A DNA stretch of 64,000 bases from assembly GCA_964247705.1 (NCBI GenBank), contig CAXTVQ010000016.1:7818-71817 (forward strand), in the 5' to 3' direction. Positions within the stretch are counted from its first letter, which is position 1; each line of letters begins with the position of its first letter. Positions 18,174 to 26,529 of this stretch are shown here, in pieces. The notes under the pieces are model-generated. The model saw only the letters and a list, made by a program, of their open reading frames with translations, was not told the origin of the DNA and made no database searches. The position numbers were made by a program, and so were the translations under genes. The stretch comes from LMUY01 sp964247705 (GTDB lineage: Bacteria; Pseudomonadota; Alphaproteobacteria; Acetobacterales; Acetobacteraceae).

Positions 18174-19574
18174 ATGCGCCATCCAGTGGCCGACACGCCA
18201 CAATCCGGGCCCGCTCTAGCCCTTGGCATCGCGGCCGTGCAGACGTCGCGACGGTCGACCGCGGCGATCTATGGGTTCGGCGCGCTCGGCGGCTACCTGT
18301 TCGGCTACGACACCGGCGTGATCGCAGGGGCGCTGCTGTTCATCCGGCAGGAGTTCGCACTTACACCGTTCGAGCAAGGCTTGGTGGTCAGCTCGCTGCT
18401 GTTCGGCGCGCTGCTGGGGGCCGCGCTCGCCGGGGCGCTCAGCTACCGGCTCGGGGAGCGGAAACTGCTGATCTACGCCGGTGTCGTGTTCACCGTCGGC
18501 GCGGTGGCCGCGGCGGCCGCACCCAGCGCCGTGCTGCTGGTGGTGGCGCGCTTCATTCTTGGTCTGGCCGTGGGCACAGCCTCGGTGCAAGTCCCGCTTT
18601 ACCTCTCACAGCTTGCGCCGACCCATATACGGGGCGGGCTATCCACGCTGAACCAGATCATGATCGGTGTGGGCATCCTCTCCGCCTACCTGATCAGCTA
18701 TGCGTTCGCCAGCTCGGGGGCGTGGCGGATCATGGTCGGCTTGGCGGTCATCCCTTCGGTGTTGCTCGTGGTCGGGATGTACTACCAACCTGAGTCGCCG
18801 CGCTGGCTGATCATGCATGGCCGCAACGCCGAAGCCATGGCGGTGCTGCGGCGGATCCGTCCGGAGCAAGCCGCGCTGGCCGAGTTCGAGGAGATGTCCC
18901 GCGCCGCCGCCCAGCCGCGCACGAGCCTTTTGCAAGGTGTCAGGACGCGCCTATTCTGGCCAGCGCTCACCGCCGCGGCAGGGCTTGCCATTTTGCAGCA
19001 ATTGGTCGGCATCAACACGATCGTTTACTATGCCCCGACCATCCTGCGCAGCGCCGGCTACACCGCCCAGCTAGCCATCCTGGCGACCTTGCTGCTAAGC
19101 CTGGTCTCGACCGCGTCCACGATCCTCTCGGCCCGGATCGTTGACCGGGTCGGGCGGCGGCCGCTACTGATCGGCGGCGCGATCGGCATGGCGGTATCGA
19201 TGGGCATGCTGGGATGGGTGTTCGCGGGCAGCCTGCTGGACAGTGATGCCGGGCAACATCTCGCCCTGGCTTGCATCCTGATCTACAAGGTGAGCTTCGC
19301 GCTCTCCTGGGGGCCGATCGTCTGGGTGATGCTGCCGGAGATCCTCCCGCTGCGGGTCCGTGGGACGGGGATGGGGGCGGCGAGCTTGCTGAACTGGCTG
19401 TCCAACTTCGTCGTCTCGCTGCTGTTCCCGGTGCTGCTTGCCGCGGGGGCAGGGGCGGTGTTCTCCATCTTCTGCTTCTTCGCACTCGGCGCTTGCGCGT
19501 TCGTGGTGTTCGCCTTGCCGGAGACGAAGCAGTTGAGCCTGGAAGCGATCGAAATGGAGCAAGGCTTCTTGTGA
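18174..19574 (+). CDS. Sugar-porter-family MFS transporter
   Basis: Inner-membrane proton-coupled symporter of the sugar porter family, 466 residues with 12 predicted helices. Diagnostic stretches are GYLFGYDTGVIAGALLFI in helix 1, QQLVGINTIVYYAP in helix 7, PESPRWLI after helix 6, and the terminal PETKQLSLEAIE. The family imports monosaccharides such as galactose, xylose, glucose or inositol. AGGGAG is seven bases upstream of ATG 18174. The SDR gene follows after 15 bases, suggesting that the imported sugar or polyol is oxidised or reduced by that enzyme (inference). Confidence 0.9.
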   Translation: MRHPVADTPQSGPALALGIAAVQTSRRSTAAIYGFGALGGYLFGYDTGVIAGALLFIRQEFALTPFEQGLVVSSLLFGALLGAALAGALSYRLGERKLLIYAGVVFTVGAVAAAAAPSAVLLVVARFILGLAVGTASVQVPLYLSQLAPTHIRGGLSTLNQIMIGVGILSAYLISYAFASSGAWRIMVGLAVIPSVLLVVGMYYQPESPRWLIMHGRNAEAMAVLRRIRPEQAALAEFEEMSRAAAQPRTSLLQGVRTRLFWPALTAAAGLAILQQLVGINTIVYYAPTILRSAGYTAQLAILATLLLSLVSTASTILSARIVDRVGRRPLLIGGAIGMAVSMGMLGWVFAGSLLDSDAGQHLALACILIYKVSFALSWGPIVWVMLPEILPLRVRGTGMGAASLLNWLSNFVVSLLFPVLLAAGAGAVFSIFCFFALGACAFVVFALPETKQLSLEAIEMEQGFL

Positions 19575-19589
19575 TCGGGGAGCCCGGCC

Positions 19590-20363
19590 ATGCCGCATTT
19601 GCCCACCGGCTTTGACCTGACGGGCCGCATTGCGCTCGTAACCGGTGCGCGGCGGGAGATCGGGCGCGCGATCGGGCTGGCATTGGCCGGGGCAGGGGCC
19701 GACCTCGCCGTGCACTACGCCGGACCCGGCGAGGCGGAGGACGCCGCCAGCGTCGTGCGCGAGGCGGAGGCGCTCGGCAGCCGCGCCGTCGCGTTCGCAT
19801 CGGACTTCCTCGAGCCGGATGCGGGGCAAGCGTTGGCTCGAGCAGTGGCGGCCGAATTTGGCCGGGTCGATGTCCTGGTGCTCAACGCCTCCATCGAGAT
19901 TGTCGAGCCGTTCAGCAGTGTATCGGGCTCGAGCTTCGAGCGGCAGATGACGGTCAACCTGCGCGCCACATTCGACCTGCTGCAGGCCCTGGTGCCGCCG
20001 ATGGCGGAGCGCGGCTGGGGACGGGTGCTGACGATCGGCAGCATCCAGCAGATCAAGCCGGGCGCCGACTTCTTCGTCTACGCAGGGACGAAGGCGGCGC
20101 AGCAGAATTGGGCGATCAACCTGGCGCGTCAGTTCGGCGGACGCGGGGTGACGGTGAACAATCTGGCGCCCGGCGCCATCGCCACGGCGCGCAACCGGGA
20201 ACAGGTGGCGGCGAACGGCGCTGCCATGGCGGCGCGCATCCCGGTCGGGCGGCTGGGCCGGCCGGAGGATCTCAGTGGCGCTGCTTTGCTGCTCTGCTCG
20301 GACGCCGGCAGCTTCATCAACGGCGTCGATCTGCCCGTCGATGGCGGAAGGGCGATCGACTGA
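19590..20363 (+). CDS. SDR-family oxidoreductase, probably sugar or polyol related
   Basis: Classical short-chain dehydrogenase/reductase, 257 residues. The NAD(P) motif is TGARREIG (18-25), and catalytic residues are present as the serine in TIGSIQQ and the tyrosine and lysine in YAGTK. The C-terminus SFINGVDLPVDGG is typical of the fold. The NNAG motif is altered to LNAS. GGGGAG precedes ATG 19590. Close spacing after the MFS gene suggests an operon; the substrate could be the transported sugar, but this is inference from position only. Confidence 0.87.
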   Translation: MPHLPTGFDLTGRIALVTGARREIGRAIGLALAGAGADLAVHYAGPGEAEDAASVVREAEALGSRAVAFASDFLEPDAGQALARAVAAEFGRVDVLVLNASIEIVEPFSSVSGSSFERQMTVNLRATFDLLQALVPPMAERGWGRVLTIGSIQQIKPGADFFVYAGTKAAQQNWAINLARQFGGRGVTVNNLAPGAIATARNREQVAANGAAMAARIPVGRLGRPEDLSGAALLLCSDAGSFINGVDLPVDGGRAID

Positions 20364-20633
20364 CCGCAGCGTCCATGGAAGACCCGGGGCGATGACGACG
20401 GGCCGCCGGGATCGAGCAGATCGCGACGAACCCTTCACGGCTTGTGCTGCCGGCACAGTCAGGTAAGCCGCCGCCAGCAGCAGCGCCGGCTGCAATACTG
20501 GCTTACGAGCGCGCGTGGTCGAGCATGGGGCTGTCTGGATGGTTGTTAGAACGATCGTGATCCAGCCTCCCAAACCCGGGCAAAACGAAATCCGCCACGT
20601 GTCGTTGTGGGTCTGGATCAGAGGAACAAGACA

Positions 20634-21137
20634 ATGCCCGCACCCGAGAGTTTGATGGATGTCTACACCGACGAGATGAAGGATCTGTGGTCGGCCAACG
20701 ACCAGATGACCCGGGCGGTGAAAACGATGGCCGCTGCTTCTCATGACCCGAAGTTGAAGACCGAACTCGAACATTCGATCTCGGGCATCGAAAAGCACTC
20801 TAATGCCCTCAAGTCTCTGCTCGAGGAGGCTGGCGGCGAAGTTGAGAAAGAGCATTGCAAGGGCATGGAAGGCTTGGTGAAGGAGGCCTTGAAGCACACG
20901 ACGAAGGAGGCCCCGGAAGACGGCGAATTGCTCGATCTCGTCATCATCGCCCAGTATCAGCGCATGTCGCATTACGGCATCACCGGCTTCGGCTCTGCTG
21001 CGGCCTATGCCGGGGCACTCGGCATGGAAGAACATGTCGGCAAGCTTAAAGAAATCGTGGCGGAGATTTACAAAGCCGACAAGTATGCCAGCCGGCTGGG
21101 CGAGAAGGCCGCTAAAGTGGCTCCCAAGAAGGATTGA
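20634..21137 (+). CDS. DUF892 (YciE/YciF) ferritin-like protein
   Basis: Small all-helical cytoplasmic protein, 167 residues, of the DUF892 ferritin-like family. It contains the conserved pattern LMDVYTDEMKDLWSANDQM at the N-terminus, then EHSISGIEKHSNALKSLLE and DLVIIAQYQRMSHYGITGFGS, which supply the Glu/His residues of the four-helix bundle. Homologues are induced by stress, and some bind iron or manganese; function is poorly defined. AGAGG lies upstream of ATG 20634. It stands alone, with a strong hairpin 11 bases after the stop. Confidence 0.88.
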   Translation: MPAPESLMDVYTDEMKDLWSANDQMTRAVKTMAAASHDPKLKTELEHSISGIEKHSNALKSLLEEAGGEVEKEHCKGMEGLVKEALKHTTKEAPEDGELLDLVIIAQYQRMSHYGITGFGSAAAYAGALGMEEHVGKLKEIVAEIYKADKYASRLGEKAAKVAPKKD

Positions 21138-21148
21138 TTCCAACTGGC

Positions 21149-21172
21149 GCAGGGAGCGTGGCCGCTCCCTGC
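21149..21172 (+). terminator. Hairpin downstream of the DUF892 gene
   Basis: Perfect 10-bp stem, GCAGGGAGCG (21149-21158) and CGCTCCCTGC (21163-21172), with a four-base loop TGGC, eleven bases after the stop codon. There is no T-tract, so it may be a processing or stabilising hairpin or a terminator that needs Rho. Confidence 0.55.
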
Positions 21173-21183
21173 ACAAGCACTCT

Positions 21184-21209
21184 CTCCATCGATGGAGTAT
21201 TTTAATACT
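21184..21209. repeat. Two adjacent palindromes
   Basis: A perfect 14-bp palindrome CTCCATCGATGGAG (21184-21197) is followed at once by AGTATTTTAATACT (21196-21209), an inverted repeat with a two-base centre. They lie between the 3' ends of the DUF892 and monooxygenase genes, an odd place for an operator; function unknown. Confidence 0.4.
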
Positions 21210-21345
21210 GACGAAATCCGACGACCCACAGTCGAGCCGATGTGCGACGTGGCCTCGCTGACAGCGTTCCCGGTTCTAACCGGCAAGGACAGTGATCGGA
21301 AGGGTGGCGGAAGGGGTTTGCCTAGCTCCTAAATCTAATTGGACT

Positions 21346-22530
21346 TCAAACGCCGGCTGCCGAAGCAGCGTCGAATTCGTGGATCCAGGCAAAGTGCTGC
21401 GGGAAATCTGCCATACGCTGGTTGCGGCGCGGGATCGCCGGGCCGTCTGGCAGATGCAATGCACGGTTGGTAGCCCAGGAACTCTGCTGGATCGTGCGCG
21501 TCCGTGTGCGGCGGAGTTGCTCGTAGCGCACAAGCGTTGCATCCAGATCGGGCAGACCGCGATGGGCCACGAGTTTGGCCAGCGTGATCGCGTCCTCGAT
21601 CGTCGTGTTCGCGCCCTGGCCGTGATGCGGCAGCATGGCGTGGACCGCGTCACCCAGCAGCACGGCCGCACCCCGATGCCATTGCCGCAGGGGGGAGACG
21701 ACGAACAAGCCCCAGCGCGCCTCGAAGGTGGACGCGGCGATCATTTCCGTCACCGCCGGGTGCCAGCCGGCGAAGGCTGCGACGGCCTCTCCCGGCCGGG
21801 TCGGGACCGTCCAACTATCGCGCTGGGGCCACTCCGCCGGACCTTCGACGACAGCGAAGAAGTTCACATCCTGTGCCTGGCCACCGATCGCGTAATGCAG
21901 CAAATGGGCGTCCGGGCCGATCCAGAACTGGATCGCTTGCGGGTCCGGCAGGGACGGTAGGCTTGATACCGGCACGATGCCGCGGAAGGCGCTGGTGCCG
22001 GAGTAGCGGGGGCTGGCCCGCCCGCCGAGCACCCAGTTCCGCACGACCGAGCGCACCCCGTCCGCACCCACGACGATGTCCGGCCGCTCGACCCGGCCGT
22101 TGGTGAACATCAGCCGCAATCCGGCGCCTTCCTCCTCGATCGAGGCCAGCCGATGGCCGAGATGCAGGTTTTCACCCGCTACGGCGCCGCTGAGCACCTT
22201 CTGCAGGTCCGCCCGGTGTACGCCGAAATAGGGGCTTCCGAACCGCGCGCGGTAGCTGCCGGCGTCGCGGACACGATGGGCCGCGATCCGCTCGCCGGTC
22301 CGGCCGTCGCGGAAGATCAGCTCGCTCGGCTCGGTCGATACGGCCGTGATCCCGGGCATCAAACCCAGGCGGTCGAGTTCCCGCGTGGCGTTGGCCGACA
22401 GGGCGACGGCGGCGCCGATCTCCGTCAGGGCGGGCGCCTGCTCGAATACATCGGCCTGGATGCCGTGTTGGCGCAGCGCCAAGGCAAGGGTCAGCCCGCC
22501 GATGCCGGCGCCGATGATCGCGATCTTCAT
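21346..22530 (-). CDS. FAD-dependent aromatic monooxygenase (salicylate-hydroxylase-like)
   Basis: Single-component flavin hydroxylase of 394 residues (PHBH/NahG family). The FAD dinucleotide motif is GAGIGGLTLA (7-16), the DG motif is in VVGADGVRS and the GD motif in VLLGDAVHAMLPHHGQGA, all intact. Relatives hydroxylate salicylate, 3-hydroxybenzoate or 6-hydroxynicotinate. Position beside the regulator of a catechol pathway favours conversion of salicylate to catechol (inference). A LysR-type box lies 15-29 bases upstream of the start, and GGGAGA provides the ribosome-binding site. Confidence 0.85.
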   Translation of the reverse strand: MKIAIIGAGIGGLTLALALRQHGIQADVFEQAPALTEIGAAVALSANATRELDRLGLMPGITAVSTEPSELIFRDGRTGERIAAHRVRDAGSYRARFGSPYFGVHRADLQKVLSGAVAGENLHLGHRLASIEEEGAGLRLMFTNGRVERPDIVVGADGVRSVVRNWVLGGRASPRYSGTSAFRGIVPVSSLPSLPDPQAIQFWIGPDAHLLHYAIGGQAQDVNFFAVVEGPAEWPQRDSWTVPTRPGEAVAAFAGWHPAVTEMIAASTFEARWGLFVVSPLRQWHRGAAVLLGDAVHAMLPHHGQGANTTIEDAITLAKLVAHRGLPDLDATLVRYEQLRRTRTRTIQQSSWATNRALHLPDGPAIPRRNQRMADFPQHFAWIHEFDAASAAGV

Positions 22531-22544
22531 GCTTGGTCGTCTCC

Positions 22545-22559
22545 CTACCCTGAAGGTAT
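22545..22559 (-). promoter_or_regulatory. LysR-type box upstream of the monooxygenase gene
   Basis: CTAC-N7-GTAT on the plus strand, one base from the ATAC-N7-GTAT consensus known for BenM/CatM. The full site is the partial palindrome CTACCCTGAAGGTAT. It matches the box in front of benA, which suggests control by the adjacent LysR protein. It sits very near the start codon, so repression or a downstream activator position is possible. Confidence 0.55.
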
Positions 22560-22588
22560 GAGGCCGCTCTCGGGCGCGTCAACGCCGC

Positions 22589-23500
22589 TCATTGTCCGAA
22601 GGCGATGCCGCTGGCGCGATACAAATCCTTGATCAGCCCGATGAGCAGGCCGATTTCGGGCGAGCTTTCGTTCTTGCGGTAGCTCATCAGAATGGGGGAG
22701 ATCGCGTCCGGCTCGTCGAGCGCTACGTAGTCCACGTTGTCGCGGCGGAAGCGCTGTACCGAAGCGGGAACGATGCAAACGCCGACCTCGGCGGCCACCA
22801 GGCCGAGTGCGGTCTGCAGCTCCCGCACTTCGTAGAGCCCGGCCGGTTTGATGCCGTGCTCGCGGAAAATGGACAGCACTTGGTCGGCGTAACTGGGCCG
22901 TGGCGCCTTGGGATAGGCGATCAGCGTCTCCGCCTGCAATTCTGACAGGCGCATCCCTGTGCGGCCTTGCTGGAGGGCAGCGTGGTTGAGCGGCAAGGCC
23001 ACCGCTAAGGTCTCGTTACGCAGCAGCAGACGTGTGATCGCCGGGTCATCGAGGGGAATGCGGCCGAAGCCCACGTCGATCCGGCCCTCCTTGATGGCGA
23101 CGACCTGCTCCATGGTGGTCATCTCCAGCAACGTCAGTTCCACAGCGGGACGCGCCTTGCGGTAGGCGCGGATGACCTCCGGCAGGCGGCCATACAGGGT
23201 GGAGGCGACGAAACCCATGCTGAAGCGCGCCGTCCGCTCGAGCTGCAAGCGGCGCATCACCGATTGCATGTCGTCGATGCGCTCCAGGACCTGGACGCAG
23301 TGCTCGTAGAACAGGCGTCCCGGCTCGGTGAGTTGAAAGGGCCGGCTGCCGCGGTGGATCAGCGTGGTGCCAAGTTCTTCCTCCAATTGCTGGATTTGCC
23401 GGCTGAGCGGCGGCTGCGCCATGTTGAGGTTGGCCGCCGCACGGGTGAACGAGCGGGCGCGGGCCACGGCCAGGAAGTATCGCAGGTGCCGTAGTTCCAT
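22589..23500 (-). CDS. LysR-family regulator of aromatic catabolism (BenM/CatM-like)
   Basis: Transcriptional regulator of 303 residues. The N-terminal winged HTH reads MELRHLRYFLAVARARSFTR then AAANLNMAQPPLSRQIQQLE, as in CatM, BenM and CatR; the rest is the effector-binding domain. ATG 23500 is used; the longer open frame upstream would run through the operator. It is divergent from benA with 139 bases between the genes. BenM/CatM respond to muconate and benzoate, so an intermediate of this pathway is the likely inducer (inference). A perfect box lies just upstream of its own start, consistent with autoregulation. Confidence 0.88.
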   Translation of the reverse strand: MELRHLRYFLAVARARSFTRAAANLNMAQPPLSRQIQQLEEELGTTLIHRGSRPFQLTEPGRLFYEHCVQVLERIDDMQSVMRRLQLERTARFSMGFVASTLYGRLPEVIRAYRKARPAVELTLLEMTTMEQVVAIKEGRIDVGFGRIPLDDPAITRLLLRNETLAVALPLNHAALQQGRTGMRLSELQAETLIAYPKAPRPSYADQVLSIFREHGIKPAGLYEVRELQTALGLVAAEVGVCIVPASVQRFRRDNVDYVALDEPDAISPILMSYRKNESSPEIGLLIGLIKDLYRASGIAFGQ

Positions 23501-23506
23501 TCCTCT

Positions 23507-23521
23507 ATACCTTCCAGGTAT
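23507..23521. promoter_or_regulatory. Perfect LysR-type operator (ATAC-N7-GTAT) between regulator and benA
   Basis: ATACCT-TCC-AGGTAT is a perfect inverted repeat with 6-bp arms and contains the ATAC-N7-GTAT pattern of BenM/CatM sites. Its centre is about 63 bases upstream of the start point expected from the benA promoter candidate, the normal place of a LysR recognition site, and it also abuts the regulator gene. Confidence 0.75.
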
Positions 23522-23541
23522 GGAGCCGGACGTAAACAGTC

Positions 23542-23570
23542 TTGGACATCGTTCGTTTCTACAGGATAAC
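23542..23570 (+). promoter_or_regulatory. Candidate sigma-70 promoter of the ben-cat operon
   Basis: TTGGAC (23542-23547) and GATAAC (23565-23570) are separated by 17 bases. The spacing to the LysR box upstream fits activation by a LysR-type protein. This is a pattern match and has not been mapped. Confidence 0.5.
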
Positions 23571-23639
23571 TGCTGCCAACGCCCGGCCGTAAGCCAGGGC
23601 CAATGGTCGCGGTGAAAGCGGCCGGCAGGGAGAGATGGC

Positions 23640-24977
23640 ATGCTGGATGATGTCCGCCAGACACTCGAAGACGTGGTGCAGGAGGATGCCGCGACCGGCC
23701 ACTACCGGTGCAAGCGCAACATCTTCACCGACCCCGACCTGTTCGAACTCGAGATGAAACACATCTTCGAGGGCAACTGGATCTACATGGCGCACGAGAG
23801 CCAGATCCCGAACAAGAACGACTACTTCACCACGTTCATGGGCCGCCAGCCCGTGTTCATCGCCCGCAACCGCAATGGCGAGCTGAACGCCTTCGTCAAC
23901 GCCTGCAGCCATCGCGGCGCCATGATCTGCCGCCACAAGCGCGACAACAAGGCAACCTTCACCTGCCCGTTCCACGGCTGGACGTTCAACAACAACGGCA
24001 AATTGCTGAAGGTGAAGGACCCGGACGGCGCCGGCTATCCGGAAAGCTTCAACAAGGAAGGTAGCCACGACCTGACCCGCGTGGCCCGGTTCGAGAGCTA
24101 CCGCGGTTTCCTGTTCGGCAGCCTCAACCCCGATGTGACATCACTCACCGAGCACCTCGGCGAGTCGACCAAGATCATCGACATGATCGTGGACCAGTCG
24201 CCGCAGGGGCTGGAGGTGCTGCGCGGCTCCTCCACCTACGTATATGACGGCAACTGGAAGCTGCAGACCGAGAACGGCGCCGATGGCTACCATGTCAGCG
24301 CCGTGCACTGGAACTACGCCGCCACCACCAGCCGCCGCAAGGAAGCCGTGGTGAAGGACGACGTGCGCGCCATGAGCGCCGGCGGCTGGGCGAAGCAGGG
24401 CGGCGGCTTCTACTCGTTCGAGCACGGCCACCTGCTGCTGTGGACCAACTGGTCCAACCCGGAGGACCGTCCGAATTGGGAGCGCCGGGAGGCGTTGGCG
24501 GCGGAGTTCGGCCAGGCCCGCGCGGACTGGATGGTGCAGCGGTCGCGCAACCTCTGCCTGTATCCGAACGTGTACTTGATGGACCAGTTCAGCTCGCAGA
24601 TCCGCACGTACCGCCCGGTCGCGGTCGATAAGACGGAGGTGACGATCTACTGCATCGCGCCGAAGGGGGAGGCGCCCGAGCAGCGCACCCACCGCATCCG
24701 GCAATACGAGGATTTCTTCAACGCGTCCGGCATGGCGACGCCGGATGATCTCGAGGAGTTCCGTTCCTGCCAGATCGGCTACATGGGCGGGGCCGCGAAG
24801 TGGAACGACCTGTCGCGCGGGGCGCAACACTGGATCGAGGGCGCGGATGACGGAGCCGCCGCCATCGGCCTCAAGCCCGTGCTGAGCGGGGCCAAGACCG
24901 AGGACGAGGGGTTGTTTGCCGTCCAGCACCGCTACTGGATGCAAACCATGCAGCGCCATCTGGGCGACAGCCTGTAG
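23640..24977 (+). CDS. benA: Benzoate 1,2-dioxygenase, large (alpha) subunit
   Basis: Catalytic subunit of a Rieske non-heme iron dioxygenase, 445 residues. The Rieske ligands are C89, H91, C109 and H112 (CSHRG...CPFHGW), and the mononuclear iron site includes H218 and H223 in ENGADGYHVSAVH, a BenA/XylX-type motif. With BenB and BenC it converts benzoate to the 1,2-cis-diol carboxylate. AGGGAGAG precedes the ATG. The ordered benB, benC and benD genes downstream make benzoate the best substrate; toluate or anthranilate-type relatives are less likely. Confidence 0.93.
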   Translation: MLDDVRQTLEDVVQEDAATGHYRCKRNIFTDPDLFELEMKHIFEGNWIYMAHESQIPNKNDYFTTFMGRQPVFIARNRNGELNAFVNACSHRGAMICRHKRDNKATFTCPFHGWTFNNNGKLLKVKDPDGAGYPESFNKEGSHDLTRVARFESYRGFLFGSLNPDVTSLTEHLGESTKIIDMIVDQSPQGLEVLRGSSTYVYDGNWKLQTENGADGYHVSAVHWNYAATTSRRKEAVVKDDVRAMSAGGWAKQGGGFYSFEHGHLLLWTNWSNPEDRPNWERREALAAEFGQARADWMVQRSRNLCLYPNVYLMDQFSSQIRTYRPVAVDKTEVTIYCIAPKGEAPEQRTHRIRQYEDFFNASGMATPDDLEEFRSCQIGYMGGAAKWNDLSRGAQHWIEGADDGAAAIGLKPVLSGAKTEDEGLFAVQHRYWMQTMQRHLGDSL

Positions 24978-25000
24978 CTGCTCCTGTTGAAAGCACGAAG

Positions 25001-25492
25001 ATGCCGATGACGCTCGAACAAGCGCAGCAATTCCTTTACCGCGAGGCGCGTGCGCTGGACGACAAGGAGTGGGATGACTGGCTCGCGCACTATGCGCCGC
25101 AAGCGGAGTTCTGGATGCCGGCCTGGGACGACGACGACCGGCTGGTGGAGGACCCGAAGACCGATATCTCGCTGATCTACTACGGTCACAAGGGTGGGCT
25201 GGAGGACCGCGTGTTCCGCATCCGGACCGAGCGCAGCAGTGCCACCTCGTTGCCCGAGCCGCGCACCTCGCACAACATCAGCAACGTGGAAATCCTCGAG
25301 CAGGACGGCGCTACCTGCAAGCTGCGGTTTAATTGGTTCACGCTGAACTTCCGCTACAAGACGGTCGATACCTACTTCGGAACGTCCTACTACACGATCG
25401 ACGTCGCAGGCGACCGGCCGTTGATCACCAACAAGCGCGTGGTACTGAAGAACGACTACATCCACCACGTCATCGACGTGTATCACATCTGA
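25001..25492 (+). CDS. benB: Benzoate 1,2-dioxygenase, small (beta) subunit
   Basis: Structural subunit of the dioxygenase hexamer, 163 residues, with the cystatin-like (NTF2-like) fold of ring-hydroxylating beta subunits. Typical motifs are ALDDKEWDDWLAHYAPQAEFWMP near the start (residues 18-40), LIYYGHKGGLEDRVFRIRT in the middle and DYIHHVIDVYHI at the end. It begins 23 bases after benA and its TGA overlaps the ATG of benC by one base (TGATG). Confidence 0.92.
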   Translation: MPMTLEQAQQFLYREARALDDKEWDDWLAHYAPQAEFWMPAWDDDDRLVEDPKTDISLIYYGHKGGLEDRVFRIRTERSSATSLPEPRTSHNISNVEILEQDGATCKLRFNWFTLNFRYKTVDTYFGTSYYTIDVAGDRPLITNKRVVLKNDYIHHVIDVYHI

Positions 25493-26529
25493 TGAGCGGC
25501 CTGTCGCATTCTGTCGCACTCAATTTCGAGGACGGCGTCACCCGCTTCGTCGAAACCCGGCCCAACGAGACCGTGGCGGATGCCTCCTACCGCGTCGGGA
25601 TCAACATCCCGCTCGACTGCCGGGACGGCGCGTGCGGCACCTGCCGCGTGTTCGTCGAGGCCGGCACGTTCGACGCCGGCAGCTACATCGAGGACGCGCT
25701 GACCGACGACGAGGCGGCCGAGGGCTACGGCCTTGCCTGCCAGATGAAGCCGCAGACCGATTTGGTGCTGCGGATCGCGGCGTCGTCCGACGTCTGCAAG
25801 GTCAAGGCCGGGTCGGCCAGGGCGCGGCTTGCCTCCGTCACCCGGCTGTCCGACACCACGATCGCTTTCGTGCTCGACCCGGCATCGCCGCTGGGTTTCT
25901 TGGCCGGCCAATATGTCAGCATCCTGGTGCCGGGCACCGACCAGAAACGCTCGTATTCGTTCAGCTCTGCGCCCAATGCGGCCAGCCTCGAGTTCCTGGT
26001 CCGCGACATTGCGCACGGCATGATGAGCCGCTTCCTGCGTGAGGCAGCGCCGGGTGCCGAGATGGAGTTCAGCGGCCCGTCGGGCAGCTTCTATTTGCGT
26101 GACATCAAGCGCCCCGTGCTGTTCCTGGCGGGCGGCACCGGGCTGGCTCCGTTCCTGTCCATGCTCGGCCGTATCGCACAGGCCGGGTGCCAGCACCGGG
26201 TCCATATGGTCTACGGTGTGACCAACGATGTGGACCTCGTGGGCGTCGAGAAGCTCGAAGCGTTTGCCAGCCAGATCCCCGGTTTCACCTTCGATTGCTG
26301 TGTGGCGGACGAAGGCAGCGCCCATCCCAGGAAGGGCTATGTCACGCACCACGTCCAACCCGCGCACCTGAATGGCGGCGAAGTGGACGTGTATCTGTGC
26401 GGACCTCCGCCGATGGTGGATGCAGTCCGGGCTTACCTTTCCGAACAGGGTGTCGCACCGGCCAACTTCTACTACGAGAAGTTCTCGCCGAGCGGCGCCG
26501 TCACGGCGTTGGGCGAGACGCACCGGTGA
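25492..26529 (+). CDS. benC: Benzoate 1,2-dioxygenase electron-transfer component
   Basis: Ferredoxin-NADH reductase of 345 residues that feeds electrons to the Rieske centre of BenA. The N-terminal plant-type 2Fe-2S cluster uses C43, C48, C51 and C83 (CRDGACGTC...C). It is followed by an FAD domain with RSYSFSS and an NAD domain with LFLAGGTGLAPFLSML and VYLCGPPPMVDAV. Class IB architecture, as in Acinetobacter and Pseudomonas BenC. One-base overlap with benB and a GTGA overlap with benD show tight translational coupling. Confidence 0.93.
   Translation: MSGLSHSVALNFEDGVTRFVETRPNETVADASYRVGINIPLDCRDGACGTCRVFVEAGTFDAGSYIEDALTDDEAAEGYGLACQMKPQTDLVLRIAASSDVCKVKAGSARARLASVTRLSDTTIAFVLDPASPLGFLAGQYVSILVPGTDQKRSYSFSSAPNAASLEFLVRDIAHGMMSRFLREAAPGAEMEFSGPSGSFYLRDIKRPVLFLAGGTGLAPFLSMLGRIAQAGCQHRVHMVYGVTNDVDLVGVEKLEAFASQIPGFTFDCCVADEGSAHPRKGYVTHHVQPAHLNGGEVDVYLCGPPPMVDAVRAYLSEQGVAPANFYYEKFSPSGAVTALGETHR

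Noticed and set aside
19164..21176. Open frame of 670 codons on the minus strand
   Set aside because: It runs antisense through the sugar porter, the SDR and the DUF892 gene, all clearly coding on the plus strand, and has no recognisable domain.
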